Shown here: positions 21,213-34,240 of the stretch, piece after piece
Numbering within the stretch: position 1 is the first letter of the stretch
Layout of the letters: every line of letters begins with the position of its first letter
Origin: Neurospora tetraspora
Taxonomy: Eukaryota > Ascomycota > Sordariomycetes > Sordariales > Sordariaceae
Length of the DNA stretch: 64,000 nucleotides
Direction: 5' to 3'
Assembly: GCF_033439725.1 (NCBI RefSeq)
Contig: NW_026944385.1
Span: forward strand, 2,327,001 to 2,391,000
Program-made: the position numbers and the translations under genes
The notes under the pieces: model-generated
Told to the model about the DNA's origin: nothing
The model's database searches: none
Seen by the model: only the letters and a program-made list of their open reading frames with translations

Positions 21213-23302
21213 TTAGTGACCCTCCCTTTCCAGAGCCTCCAACTCCTTAATCACGGAACCCTTGGTGGCGATCTTCTTCAACTGGGTATCCTCCAACTTC
21301 TCGCCACCAGCATGTCTCATCTCGAGATCCTCAATGGCGCGGATCTTCTTCTGAAGAGACCTGATCTTCTTGGCATCGGCGCTCTGGGCAGCCGCTGCGG
21401 CGGCGTCAACGACCGGGGCAGCCTGCTGAGCAGGAGCATTAGACTGGCGCACGTTCGAGCGGCTGCGGTGGTTGTTCTGGGTGCGGACAGCCAGGTTGTT
21501 GCTGCGCGACTGACTGCGCGAGTGGTGACGCTGGTGGTTGCGATCGGGGCTGCGGCCGTCGACAGACTCGCGGGGAGGGGCAAGACCGCCCTCGTTAGGG
21601 GTAGTCGCGCCCTCGCCCGCCTGGCCCTCCTTGGCCTTCTTGTTACGCTTCTTCTTGTTCTTCAGGGCAGTCTTGGACAAGTTCTCATCGTCCACAACGG
21701 CGCCGGGAACAGAAGGTCTCCCCGGCTCGGCAAACTCGGCGCCAGGAATCTGACGGCGCGGGCGGCCAAACCCATTAGGACCGACCTGAGGCACGCCGTT
21801 GCTAACCGAGTGGGCAGCACCTCCCTCATCCTCACGCTTGAAGTGAAGAGGAGTGGAAGAGCCACGGGCGCCGGGCGGGCGGTAAGCACCGACAGGCTTA
21901 GAAGGCGTCTTGACAGTGCCAAGGTAGGCCAAAGCCGAGGGGTGAGGAGTGGGCACGGGGTGCAGCGGGTCAACGTTGGGAAGGTTGGCAGCAGGAACAG
22001 GGCGCCAGATGACGTTGTACAGCTCAACCATGTCCTCGTTGTACATGATACCGCCACCAACGTGCCAGAGCTTGATGCCGTTATCGACACGAAGACGGGG
22101 AGATGTGGTGGCCGTCAAGATGAAACGGCTGTCGGGAGACCAGGTGCAGACACTAGGGTTACCGCTTTCGATGGTAGTGATCTTGCGATAATCCTTCTCG
22201 AGGTCGTAAACATCGATCTGGCCAGCCAAGTTACCGAAACCGGCAACCAAGGCGAACCGGCCAGTAGGCGAGAAGATGATGGTGTTACGGGGGCCAAGAG
22301 GGAAGGAGTGGGTGGCGACGGCGCGGTGGTTGAAGATGGTGGTCTTCGCGGGCATGTAGCCGTATACGACACCGAACTCCTTGGAGTTGGGGGACCACGA
22401 CACGTCGTGGATAGGGCCCTCCTTGTCAAGAGTGACGCGAGCGTCGAACGAGCCGTTGGCGCTCAGGAGGTACATGTTGGTCTCGCCGTAGTAGCTCTTG
22501 TTGGACTTGTCAACCTCTGTTTGCGCCAGCACAATCAGAGCAGTTCCGAGCTGGTTCCACTTGAGCTGGACCTTGTCGGCCTTGAAGAAGGTCTTTTGCG
22601 AAATCGGGCTGGTGAACTGGGGAACGTTGAAGACCTTGACGGAGGCGGGGTGTCCCTGTAACCAAGAGTTAGACGATGATATAGCAAAGTGTAATGCATA
22701 CGGAACAAGTAACGTACCTTGCGCTCTGGGACGAAGACGGCAACGTTCTGGTTCTTGCCGGGCGCGAGGGCAAAGTCGGAGACGCCCTCAACGCGCAGCT
22801 TGTTCCACACGGTACCGAGGTCGTTGCTGTTGTAGAACTGGACCTCGTTGGTGACGATGCGCGCGCAGAAGCGCTCATCCTCCGTGTACTGCAGGTTCCA
22901 GCCATTAGCAGACTTTTGGACGAACTTGCCAATGGGCTGCTTCTCAGCATCATCGGCGAGCTCCTCGATGGTGCGCCAGATCTTGAGGTTCTTGGTAGCA
23001 TCGCCATTCTCATCCTTGGCGGGGCGCTCCCAGGTGCTCAAGTAGGTACCGTGGGGGGAGAAGCTGAGATCGTAGACGGCAGGGATGGGCAGCGAAGTCA
23101 AGACGTGGCCGACGGACGCGTCGACGATGACGACGCCCTCGTTAGTGGCGTAGGCAAAGTAGCGGCCGCATCCCGAGTAGACACAGCACCGGAGGTTCCC
23201 TTCGGGCTGGGTGAATCCAGGAAGAGCTTCGTAGACAGGGTCGGCATCAAAGACGCCGATGGCCTTCTGGGTTCGGTAGGCGAACTGCAACGGACTGGCC
23301 AT
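21213..23302 (-). CDS. eIF2A: Translation initiation factor eIF2A
   Basis: Exons 23302-22718 and 22655-21213 join across a 62-nt intron (GTACGT donor, CAG acceptor) to give 675 residues. The N-terminal ~430 residues form the eIF2A beta-propeller: blades are visible around LRCCVYSGCGRYFAYATNEG, VYDLSFSPHGTYLSTW, VQLKWNQLGTALIVLAQTEV, the YYGETNMYLL motif, VSWSPNSKEFGVVYGYMPAK, IIFSPTGRFALVAGFGNLAG and CTWSPDSRFILTAT. A disordered basic linker (FKREDEGGA, then KNKKKRNKKAK) follows, and then a C-terminal helix with KKIRSLQKKIRAIEDL. By family knowledge eIF2A is a monomeric Met-tRNA-binding factor for non-canonical initiation, distinct from eIF2-alpha. The propeller, the YYGE motif and the C-terminal coiled coil separate it from eIF3b, the nearest relative. 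Confidence 0.97.
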
Positions 23303-26300
23303 GACTAGCGAAAGTCACAGGTGATCGCGGTGTGCAGAAAGCGGTGTAGGATTCGTTTCGTTACCTGGCTCCTTTTCCCGGGGGACTGGAGTCGTCGCTG
23401 CGAGCAAGAGGCGGACCTTTTTTTTTCGATGTTCGAAACGGGTCACGCTTGGTGTCGAAGCTGCGAGAGGCGGAGCTCGTAAGCTTTGGTTGTGTGTTGG
23501 CGAAAGCGGAGTTGGGAGAGTATCGGTCTGGCGCAACACAACAATGGTGATTGCGCAAAGGTAGAAACTCGACTAGCAGAAGCCGAGCAGAATTCGACAG
23601 TGCAACACAAAGCGACGCTTGTTTGCTGAGTCCTAGGTGGTGGTGGAAAGCGACTCAGGGACGGGGGGGCGGGAGGCGGAAGATATCAGATCTTGAATCG
23701 CAGGCTGCCAACGAAGGGAGACCGTGACGATGGGACAACAATGCGATGTTGCTTTGGACGACGGCGAGGAACAAAGGGCACACGCCGTGGTGGAGATCCA
23801 AGAAGAATAAAATCGACCGAATTCAGGAACGGGAACGATGGAGAAGAGAAGCACCCTCAGGGAAGGAATTGGCAAAGGCGGTGCGAGTGTGGTTGACGGG
23901 GGGGAGGGAGTGGGAAGAGGGAGAGGAAAAGAGAGGGGGGAGGTGGGTTAGGAGAAAGGGAGGAAAAGTAGGACGATGGAGAATGGCAGAGAAGGACGCG
24001 AAGAAAGTTACGATACGGGGGCGGTTCCACAGGTATTGTGGTTTCGGTTTTTTTGGTTTTTTATTTCTTACCTACATAAACTTTTTTTTTCACCATCTCA
24101 CTGCAGCATCCATGATATTCAATTGGGCATTGGCACGGGCATGCACTGGGCCACCCGACCAGCAGACGGGAGATGCATGCTTTCGCGGCCGTTGTCCGTT
24201 CGCTGATTCAGACCTCAGTCTCACTGACCTCCAGATTCAGCGGAGGCCGGGACCTCGAGGGGACCGAACATCAAACGGCGCAGCCCCGCCGTGGGGCCGT
24301 GTTCCCTTCAAACTTTCGGTGACATTGGGTGACAGTCGTTAGTGACGGTACCCGTAAGCTCCGTAGGGACCAGCGCGAGCCTATCAGATGTTAACGCGCC
24401 CTATCGCGGCGGCCAGCCGATCTCCAACATCTCCAACAGGTTGCGGCCCCCGGAGTTCTAGGCTTTGTTGTCCCTTGTTTGAGCCGCAGCACGGGCCAGT
24501 CAGCGGCGCGCCAAGTCACGGCCAAGGCCCCGCCCGATTCGCCTTGTCAACGTCAACGTCAAACGACCCGTAGAACCCCGACGAGGCCGGGGGGCAACCT
24601 CCACCTCTTGTTCTTTGTTTAGACCTGCAAGAGGTATCTCCTAACAGAGGTCATCCATTCCCTCGATGCTCCATCGCGCTGAGGCGGTCCAGGGCCAACT
24701 TGAAGTTACAAGTGACACTACCACCTTCAGCTTGGTCGTTCCTGAAGGAACCCTTTCATAGTGATGCACACGCCCTCACTTCCACTTCCACTTTCCCTGC
24801 CAAGTGGAAGGTAGGTAGTCATGACTCCCTTGGTGGCCGATGCTGTCCTGCATGTTATACGCACAGACGTTCAAGCCATCTGATACACGTCGTATACCAA
24901 AGAGCCATTGTACGGTACTCTTCGTCTCTTCGCTACCTTAGGTATTATACAGACGATCCTGCCATGCGGTCTATCTCGTTTGCTTTCTATGTCTTCCGCT
25001 TGCCTACCGTATACATCTGACCTTTTTGTTGTTTCCTTCCTTGTTTCTATCTCCCCAAAATACTGTTTCCCAATATGAGAGATGGCAGTTGTCTCCAGCT
25101 TTAGTCACAGCATACATACAAACACTCTTGTTGGAGCAATCTGTCCATGAGCAATTGATGGGTGGAATAGTTCTGGTGTTGCAGGCGCGCCAAAAATTGA
25201 TCATGGATCGTGACATGACAAAACAGACACTTTCCAGTTTCTCCATCAAGTGGAAGTTCTGCCCTTGGTGACCGTCGATGGTGGTGCCTAACTGAAAGAC
25301 ATGAACACCGCACCATATCTGTTAGTCATGGGAAGAACGGGAAGAGCTGTACGAATGACGGCTTCTCGAAGGCAAGTGCGAACTGCTGTACCCAGAGGTA
25401 GGCAGGGGCATGGAGGGCTAAACCGTCTCGGTGCCGATGTCCCAACCGCACCTTCCTCGTTGCGGGGAGAACGGCATTTGGGTTTGGGATCATGAGGTGC
25501 AACTTCCACTTGCTGTTCTTTGGGGTTCCAATGTTAATTTCAGTTCTTCAAAGGAGCCTCCTTGCTTTCCAATCTTTGGAGCAACAAACCTTCGCTGTTG
25601 TTCGTCTCAGCAACATCATTCTCCATATTCTTCCAAAGAACATCACTTAGACGCACTCCATCGGCCCAGGTATGTCCTTCTTCGTCGCCATGTTAGAGTT
25701 TCAATGGGCATATTATTGACTTGGCCGACCAAGGTTATCTGTTCTCGGTATTCCTTATCGCTACCATTGGAGTCTCGTTCATGTGCAAACTCGGAACTGC
25801 GCATTCCAGGAGTGAGTGTCACGGATCTTGATGCCGCATCTTCACTTTGGAGGTTTGTTAGCAGACAGCATGGTTTTCTGAACATCTTCGCCTTGATATA
25901 GGTGTTCTTGGTTAGTTTACGTCCAAGCCAAGACGGGGGTTCAGATCATTCGAAAGGTCGAACAGGCTGAGAATCGAAACGAGTCAATACGTTGCCAAAG
26001 TTTCCGGTTAGGTAACTTCGACTTACAGCTCTGCGGCCAGCAGCAGACTTCCAGCGGCGACAACAAGACACCGTATCTGGGGCGGGAGGAAACAGATATA
26101 CAAGCAGTTGTGTCACCCGCGTCCTCTGTCAGCGTGCCGGTGGTTCGGCACGGGGTTTTTGACGGACCTTGTAAGTCGCCCGGAGCCGTTCCCTAGGTGA
26201 CCGGAAACTGAGGGAAATCCCCCCTTCACCTCCAGGCATCCGCCTTTGCCACGTTTGCGCCAGCTTTCCATCGACCGTCTTTGCTTGCATCTTCCTCCTC

Positions 26301-26448
26301 ACTACCCCGCCACAAAACCAAACCTTCACTTAAAACTTTTTCAACTAATATCGACCCGCAGCATCGCAACTTAACCACACTTTACTGAAGCCGTCAAGGA
26401 GTTGACGTATTCAAATCCCCAAGCTCCCCAAGACACACCAAAGTCGTA
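23303..26448. other. Intergenic / divergent promoter region
   Basis: 3.1 kb between the eIF2A start and the start of the 751-residue gene. It holds poly-T stretches at about 24045-24092, G-rich purine runs at 23898-23975 and no convincing gene. Short frames such as 23746-24342 (+) and 25431-25901 (+) lack codon bias and domains. Confidence 0.45.
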
Positions 26449-28792
26449 ATGGAGTCCTCTCGTGCATCGGACAGGCTTAAGGAATCCTGTGGTTGTCCTG
26501 CAGAGGTGACGCCTCTTCGCGTCCCGCGGTCCCGCAGCAGAGAGCAGACGCCGCCCTCGAGCGACAATTCTGACCCCGAAGACGAAATCAGCGACACTAA
26601 TAGTAACACTAACAGTACAGATAATGTCTGGGTCGATGTTGACGAGTTTTTTTCCGCGGCGCCGGTCACTTCACCGACCCGAGGCGTCGATGAGCTTGTT
26701 AACATTGGAATGACCCGCCTTCCGGCTCCTCAACCCTCTGTCGAACACGATGAGAACAGAACGAACACTCCCAACAGCGAGGGGCGCACTAGGATTCCAA
26801 TCAGCCTGCGATCAAAAGGTCCTAAGAGTAACGCCGATCTGGGTGGCTATTATTTCAGACAGGTCATGCACCTCCTTGAGAAGAAGCACCAGGACATCAT
26901 GTTCTATGAAGAAGTTGAGAACCACAGCATCATGCATCTGGATTGGGCAAGCCAAGTTGGCGACATCCAAGAGACCGAAGATTCCCGCAACGACAAGTCG
27001 GAGGAGGGAACTGGCCTTGCGTCTAAACTGGAGGTGAGTGCCGCAATCAAGTCAACGAGTTTCTGCTGTCACGCAGCCTTGGCCCATCTGGGGTTACTTG
27101 CTAACATCTTCTCCTTGACAGTGGGGCAAAACCATGTTCTTCGGTGACTGGTTGTATACCGACAACGGCCAGCGAGAGTATTACATGGAGATTCAGATCA
27201 AACACGTCTCTGGTGATGATGACGAAGTCATCAGGAACTTGGGAATGAACCCTAACGAAGTTTGGATTGGTATGGGATGGGTGAAGGACATTCCGGGCCA
27301 GGGTGGTGACAAGCGCTCGCTTTCTTCAAACAGCAGCAAAGTGTCTGCTATCCAGCCTAAGAAGCTTCTCCTCTCCTCACTTGCCGGCACCCATTCTGGA
27401 TTTCCTCGTAGTCCCTCGGAGGAGCGTGACAACGAGGAGCTTGAAGACATTGCGACACTGGCCTTGACTAATATGAGCAGGCCTAGACCTTTGCCGACTA
27501 CTCCTACCAACACCTCGTCGTCTGCAAGCAACAATCATGGAGATGCCACCCCAAAGACTGTCCACGTCGGATCCGAAGATATCGACCTCCGCGATCCCAC
27601 TGCCGCTGTCAACTCTCCCTCTAGTTCCCGTTGGACTCCACTCAACTTGTCTGGTAGAATGGCAGCCACCTCCAAGTCCGAACATGACGTTGCGGCCGGC
27701 CCGTCGACAGATCAAGCTCCTCCATCACCGCGTCCAGGTTTTGCGCTCCGCTTCGGTTCAAGATCCCCCCAGCCCGACTCTGATCGCCCAGTCGGCACAG
27801 GTATTCCCCGCAGCAAGCCCCTTGTTCCTCATAGCACCAGCTTTGACAGCATCGATGATGAGGGCGACACCATTATGAGCGATGACATTGTAGGCGAAGC
27901 CGGAGATAACGGCGGAGGCGAAACCTATGAAGGCGACACTACCTTAAGCGAGATCGTCATTCCCGGGACTCCCTCGCGTTCACCATCCCCTCCCTCTTCT
28001 CCCATCAAGTACTCGCCCGACAGCGATCAAGGCCAAACAGCCGAGTTCTCAGTCTCCAAGGAGAACCAGAACCCTCGGGACACTCGTCACTCGCTTAGGG
28101 ATTCCATTACTCCCGGTCACGACACCCTCAACCGCCACTGCACTCCAGATTTGGACGGTTCCTTTGCCGCCCGCAAGAAGCGCTCATCTATCTACACCGT
28201 CCGCGTCGTCGCCTTCTCCACGGAGCATTCCCAAAACGAGAACGGCTTCAGCGGACCCCCTTCTTCGCAGCGACACGCCACCCTGCTCGGTCACGGCGGA
28301 TGGGTTTGCCCGCCCTTTGAGGAGCGCGTGGCCAAGTGGATGGCTGATAATGGCCATTTGCCCCTTAGCTGCTCCGCCATTCCGGAGCACGAGAAAAAGC
28401 AGCACAACAACCCGCCGCAGACACTCTGCCGTGCGCTGCCGGTCATGTTTGACTGGTCCGTCGACGACCCGCCGAGGTACTACGGCGAGCCGGCGCCCGT
28501 GTGGTGGGAGCTCGGCGACCCGTGCCTTGAGGACGTGTACTGGATGGTCTGGCAGATGTTGAGCGGCAAGCAGTTCATCGGTTTCAAACGCGGCACCGGA
28601 TTCGGCTTCCCTAGAACGCATACCAGTGGGGATGACGCGCTCTTGGAGAGATGCCCGTTCAAGAGTCCGAGCGGAGAGGCTGGAGTGGGAAGTCTGGTCA
28701 AGGGTGAGGAGATCAGGCTGAAAAAGATGAGTGAGGATGCGGAGAAAGCGTTATGGGAGGCCATGGTGAACCTTAAGGGGGGCGAGGAGTAG
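26449..28792 (+). CDS. Unassigned 751-residue protein
   Basis: Exons 26449-27033 and 27122-28792 join in phase at GAG/TGG across an 88-nt intron (GTGAGT, GACAG). I do not recognise the family. The first 110 residues are acidic and Ser/Thr-rich. An ordered patch spans the splice: GGYYFRQVMHLLEKKHQDIM, HLDWASQVGD and then WGKTMFFGDWLYTDNGQREY with YYMEIQIKHVSGDDDEV. A long disordered Ser/Pro/Asp-rich middle (about 260-600) follows. The C-terminal 150 residues are again ordered and rich in Trp, Cys and His: GHGGWVCPPFEERVAKWMAD, FDWSVDDPPRYYGEPAPVWW, LEDVYWMVWQMLSGKQFIGF. The two ordered ends with a disordered centre suggest a scaffold or regulator, which is inference only. Codon use fits the neighbours. 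Confidence 0.85.
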
Positions 28793-31700
28793 ATGACGAG
28801 AGCTGGAGAGGTAAGAAGGGGGGAGTGAGGCTTTTGTTTGGCAAAGAGAGGATGTTGTAAACCCTTTCTTTTCGGTCCATGCCTTACAAGCCTGGTTTTG
28901 CCTACCTAGGGCCCTTTACTGGCTCTGTTATGCATTACAAGTGCACGCAGAGCATTGGGGTCTAGTCTGGCTGCGATTCTTTCCACCCCTTCTGTTATTT
29001 CCTTTCTTGGCAGGGTTCTTTTGCTGTTTCTGTTTCTTCCTTTTCTTTATGAGCGAAGGTCAGGCGTCACGGACACTCCGTACGGGCAGGTCAGATGGAT
29101 ATTCACACGGGGTATTAGGCTCAGATTTGGGCTAGATGCTTCTTGAAGGGTTTGCTATTACAAAACTTGGGAGTTACGAAGCCATCAAGGAGCGGAACTT
29201 CTGGGATTAAGGACTAGTACTTTGCATCTGTGTTTGGAGTTTCCAGAAGGGATGGATAACATCAGTTTAAGCGTCAGGCTAGAAAGTAGAAACTGTAGTA
29301 GTAATGTGTTATTATTGTCTAAACAAAAAGGTCTCGAGCAAGAGGAGGAAAAGTCATTCTCCGCTGTGCCCAATGATTTCGTTTGGACTTCGAAGTAGCA
29401 TAGTTAAAACAAACCATCATCTGCACTGTAAAATTAAGCCTGCACTAACTGACGGTTCTTTGTGAATGCTCTCTTGCCAATGAGGAAAACGCATCGCTCC
29501 CAACGAAACTCTCCATTAACACTCTTACAAGAAATCCAGCCTCAACATTGCAACTCCAAGTCGTCTCTCAATCCTCACAGCCTTACTGCCTACCGGACTC
29601 CTCGCCAAAACCGTCGAACAGGGTTCTTTGTCCACTTACCGCAGGTTCGTCCCGTAACCCGTTGGTCGTTGTTGTCCCCTGTGCCCTGCGAACTATTTAC
29701 CCCCGAGTGCAACACCCATGTTTTGTTTACTTTCACTTTGGGGTCCCCTGCTTGATTGTGCAACAACATAACAAAAACAAACAGTAGCTTGTCGACAAAG
29801 AAAGAGATGGGCAACACCAGTATAGTGAGATATCGTGGTGAGACGGAACGAAGGTTTTTCAAAAGAAAAGAAGATATATAGTCCATGGTTAGTTAGAAAG
29901 GTCGTTTGATTTCAACGTTTGTGCATTGTCTTGCAGCTGTACCTACACTACAGTACAGAAAGTGAGTACCTACCTATAGGGAGATGAGTCACTATCTATA
30001 TAGCTAGGCTGTGACAAGTAAGAGTGTTAGTGCCTTATCAGAGCACCTGCCTACCTGCCTTAGTTCATGCTTGGCATCGCATCGCATGGAGTTCTTGCCG
30101 GCCGGTACGGTACCTACCTTAGCGTAGTGTAAGTCATGACGTCACTCGTCACCTCATCCCATCCACGTTCCAACTTTGGTGACCAAAGTCCAGTCCAAAA
30201 CACCATGGTAGTTAGAGTCGTGATAGTATAGTTTGACACGGGGCACAAGACGACGCCGTAATCTATCCATCCAACCATTCCTTCCATACTTCGTTTCAAA
30301 AGTCTGCCCCCATTCCAGCCCTTTTACCGCGGGTGATCTGATCTGGTCATGCCGGAGCGAGGCATGCATCAGGCACGAACGAACGAACCGCCCTCCCGTC
30401 TCAGAAAATGCAGTTCCCCGTCTCTTTTAACAATCGAACCATCAACACATGAAAAAGCCAATATCAACTACGGAATTACAGAATCTGAGACAAATGATTC
30501 CGAACTTGGAGATAGATACTAGAGGACAATTCCTGAACACAGAGAAACTAGCAACCGTGACTGCTGTTCGACGGACGGCCGGCGGCCGGCAGTTCTGAGT
30601 GACCTTTTAGGAGGAGAGCGTCAACTGTCAACGACGATTGGCGCAGGTACGCGGTTTTGAGTTTGGAAACAACCTCATGGGGCTTCTTGATGCAGGTATC
30701 CATTGGTGAGTAGGCCACAGCGTTGTAATGTGGTGTTTGGTGTTGTGTTCAGTTGTGTGTCGGAAGGTTGCCGAGATGTGGTGTTGCGCTTCGCGTTCCT
30801 GGTCCTATCAGTGTAAGGTTGGTTTGGTTGGTTCCAACTTACTATTGAACGTTGTTGGTTAGGAAGTGTTTTATTGAGGAAGAAACTTCTTGCTTCTTTT
30901 CTGACACCATAGCTTGTCGAAAGGAAGATTTGGATGGTAAGATTTGGCTTCGGCAGACTGTCATCAAAACACCACCAAGTCCATGGACAACTCCCGAATA
31001 TAAAGGGTCACCTTGGTATACATACAGCCTTGCAGCTCGGGGTCCCGTCGTACTGGATTATCAGATAATCTACACTACAGTATACAATAGCTTTGAAACC
31101 ACCAAGGCATCGTGTGATCGTCAACCCGCCGCCCATGTGTCCCATGTGCCAGATCGGATGAGCAAGGGGGAGAGCGGCGGTGATTTACTCTCCCTCGTGG
31201 GCAGGACAAGAGTTCCATGTGGTCGGGAGCAAGTATACTGTATGCGTGCGTCAGGGTGATAGATGTACATAGTGTGCGTGGACGGCAGCATGATGGTTCT
31301 GAGATTACAGTAGATACGGGAACATGGAAGAATAAATACTTCCCATGTCTCCTAGTGCACCAGGTTGTATTTAAACGGAAGCACACCCCCCATTGGAGAT
31401 CAGACAGACCCCCCTCCCCCTCTTCCTTTCTTGCAATCACTGCAGTAAGGGATCATGGGGGCCACTGTGTATGTGGTTGTAACGGCATCCGCAGGACATG
31501 CTCATACGGTACTGCACAACCCCAACGGTTGGGCTCACCTGTTCAACCCGCCCGCACTCGATCGGGCTATGATCGTCGGCAAAGTGTGGCGAGTGAACTG
31601 GGGCGAAAGGCCAAGAGGGCAGAGGGGCTGAGGGGCAGAGAATGTACTGGTACATCAAGCTCTTTTCATAACCCCTCGTTATCAACGAGAGGCGGGGAAA

Positions 31701-32822
31701 AAGAAGCTGCGAGAGGTTTGTGCGAGATGTCGATGTAATACTTCCACTTGGAGAACCTCCCCCTGCCCTACCTCCCCCCTCCCCTACTGCACTACAGTAG
31801 TGTACCAGCCTGCGTACCTCCCTGCCTTAACCTGCGCTGCACCGCTCTGCAGACGCTTCTTCCCGTATCACATTCTACCCCGGCCCGGCGGACTGGAGGG
31901 AGGAGGAGGAGGAGGGGGGACTGACAGAAACCGGCATCTTCAGGGTCCATTGTGCGTGTGGAATGAAATTCGCATTCGGTTCTGCCGGCAAAGTGCAGAC
32001 GGTAAAACCACAACGGGACGGACCTTGTGTTGATGTCAGCTCAGACGGCGAAGTCGGTATCCGTCGTCCGCGTTCTTTGAAACCTTAAGATTTCGGTGCT
32101 TCCGTTCGGGAGCTATCAGAAACAATGGTGGCCCATGCAATCCCCGATGTCGAACAACGCACAAGTGGTATGTATAATGCGTTATGTCCGTGGCCTGCTT
32201 CCGTTTGCATTGCCGTTATATGCGGTCCGGTAGTATCTGGCATCTAATATCGGACGAGGACGAGATAGGTCATGGGAATCGGCATGCCTAAACCCCAAGT
32301 AACTCGTGGAGTTGTAGGGGGGTAGTCGGAGGTTGAACACTTACTACAGATAGAGGAGGCGAGAGAGTGAGACACAGCCACAAGCCACAACGGACATTGT
32401 GCATGCTCATGCCTCCACCCTCCAACAACATCTCGTCCAGAAATCCCCACGCGGACAAAACTCTTGTACGACCAAGACTAGAAACGAATCTTCCTATCCG
32501 CCGAGCCGCCCAAAAAATGGGACGGTCTGGAACTGGATGAGCTTTGGAGTAGGACAGCAGACGCCTCCCTTTCCCCCACTTCCCCATTGCAGATTCAGAG
32601 GCCTCCCAGTCTGGTGTTGATCGATTTAAAGCGATCTTCTCATGTACTGTGGGGGATTCATTCGGTTATAGTTACCGTCTGGTAGAATAGGAGGATGGCG
32701 ACTGACGACGCTGAAGGAAGAAGAAGAAGAATGTATTTTACGACTACGTTCTACCAGTACATGATAATAAATCGTACCCGCGACGGCGGCAGGGCAGAGG
32801 TATAAAAAGCAAGCAAAAAGTT
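28793..32822. other. Gene-free stretch left of the retroelement block
   Basis: 4 kb with no frame that looks coding on either strand. Base composition is ordinary and CpA/TpG are present, so RIP has not acted here. Small purine repeats (GGAGGA near 31900, GAAGAA near 32717) are the only structure seen. Confidence 0.45.
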
Positions 32823-33405
32823 CTATGGGTTAGGCTCTAGTTTGGCCGGGAACGGAAAAACCTTTCCATCTTTAAGTTGGCGTACGCGTTAGCCGGTAAG
32901 GGAGAGCGTCCCTCGTTATTATTAGTCGTTACGTATTTAGTAGAATTCCGCGAGGATAGTAGCGTCGTATAAACCGACCGTCTCCCTACGGCGGGAGTGT
33001 AGGGTAAGTAAGCCGGTACTAAGAAGGGGGAGTAGGAGGACGAAGGGGATAGGTTCGTCGTTAAGGTCGTCAGGTTTGGGTCGGGGGGCCCGTATACCGA
33101 AGAGGCGGCCGTCGGTAGTAGTAGTAATTCCGGTAAATCTTTTGTCCTTTAGGGCGCAGAGCCGGGTAAGGAAGGTAGCGTAACTAGTGCCGAAGGCGTA
33201 AAGGGAATTATTAGTAGCGCGGGGGTTACGGTACGTAATTAGAGGGTATTCGAAGAAGTGGCCTTTCTCGTATAGCCGGCCGTAGGCGTAAGTACGGAAG
33301 GATTTAACTAAGTAGTTAAACTGGGTATAATAGGAGTAGAAGTCCTAGTAACTTGTACATTCGCCGACCTATTTCGCAAGGTATTTCCGGGGTAAGCGGA
33401 AGTAA
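32823..33405 (-). mobile_element. LINE relic, 3' part (left of the gypsy insertion)
   Basis: On the minus strand, from 33405 downwards, one frame runs for about 190 codons with only a few stops before a cluster of stops near 32.9 kb and a terminal TAG at 32823. It includes segments such as GRLYEKGHFFEYPLITYRNP and DGRLFGIRAPRPKPDDL. When the gypsy element and one AGTAA copy are removed, this frame is in phase with the LINE reverse-transcriptase frame that reaches 40902 from the right. It therefore reads as the C-terminal part of the LINE ORF2. I do not recognise a named domain here. No poly-A tail or LINE target duplication was identified. Confidence 0.65.
33401..33405. repeat. Target-site duplication AGTAA, left copy
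   Basis: AGTAA immediately precedes the left LTR; the identical five bases follow the right LTR at 40897-40901. Five bases is the usual Ty3/gypsy duplication length. Confidence 0.85.
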
Positions 33406-33659
33406 TATCACGGGGCAAAGCGGATGGTAGGGGGTAGGTTGGATATGCGTAGTTGTACGAGGAGAGGAGAAGAGAGGTGTGCGCAGGTCTGGCGATATAG
33501 GGCAAGGTACGAAGGCTATACTTAGAGCCGGGATTAGCGTACGTATATATGCACGTGATGTGCTATTAGCCAATAGTAGTAATAGTATAGCACGAAGTTT
33601 AATTACCTATAGTAAGAGCCGTATATATATTAAGTACAATTATAGGTAATCCTATAATA
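33406..33659 (-). repeat. LTR, left copy (3' LTR of the gypsy element)
   Basis: 254 bp, aligning base for base in length with 40643-40896. It begins TATCACGG and ends CCTATAATA on the + strand, versus TATTATAGG and CTTATGACA in the other copy. Both are explained by an original TGTCA...TGACA inverted terminus with CpA/TpG lost to TpA. The shared core includes GAGGAGAGGAGAAGAGAGGT and GAAGGCTATACTTAGAGCCG. Confidence 0.92.
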
Positions 33660-33680
33660 CTACCTCCCTATAAAAGAAGC
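33660..33680 (-). promoter_or_regulatory. Polypurine tract of the gypsy element
   Basis: Directly inside the left LTR the minus strand reads TATAGGGAGGTAG, a polypurine run in the position used to prime plus-strand DNA synthesis. Its location beside the left LTR fixes the element's orientation as minus. Confidence 0.7.
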
Positions 33681-34240
33681 TCTATAATTTCAAAAACTAT
33701 ATATATATAAAATAATAGATTACGTTCTTTAATTTCCGTTTTTCAATTCCTTTACCCGTAGATAGGATCCTCCGCTTTCGAACTCCCCTACTCGTAACTT
33801 CCGGGTCTTCCTTATATTCCTAATCTCCTCCGTTATTTAATTATCGTTACCCTATTAGTAGGTCCCCGCTTTTAGTTTATCCTCTACGTTCTTCGTAAGG
33901 AGCTTTTTCCTTTACTATATTTCTAATAAATTTTTAAAAATTTTACTAAATACTTTGTCCAATTTCTTTATATCCTCCGCGGATAGTGGGTCCGATTTAT
34001 AGGGTATTACTTCTACCATCGGTACCGGCCTTAGTGGCGGGACTACCTATTGTCCGGTTACGATGTTCGCGATAGCGGTATTAATTTACTCCTTTAAATT
34101 AGTAATACGTCTAGAGCGTTTCGGTAGTACTGGTAGTACCGGCGGTATTGGGGTAGTCTAGGGTACTAGAGTTGCCCGGGGCGCTAGGGCGCTATATTTT
34201 TATAGTATTATTCTAATCTTTAATTACTTTTTAACCTTTA

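Noticed and set aside
21102-22661. 519-codon + strand ORF opposite eIF2A
   Set aside because: Antisense mirror of the eIF2A coding strand, with the same Leu/Val/Arg-rich shadow composition and no domain.
33308-33573. Minus-strand ORFs across the left LTR boundary
   Set aside because: They cross from LTR into LINE sequence, so they are chance frames created by the insertion, not a gene.
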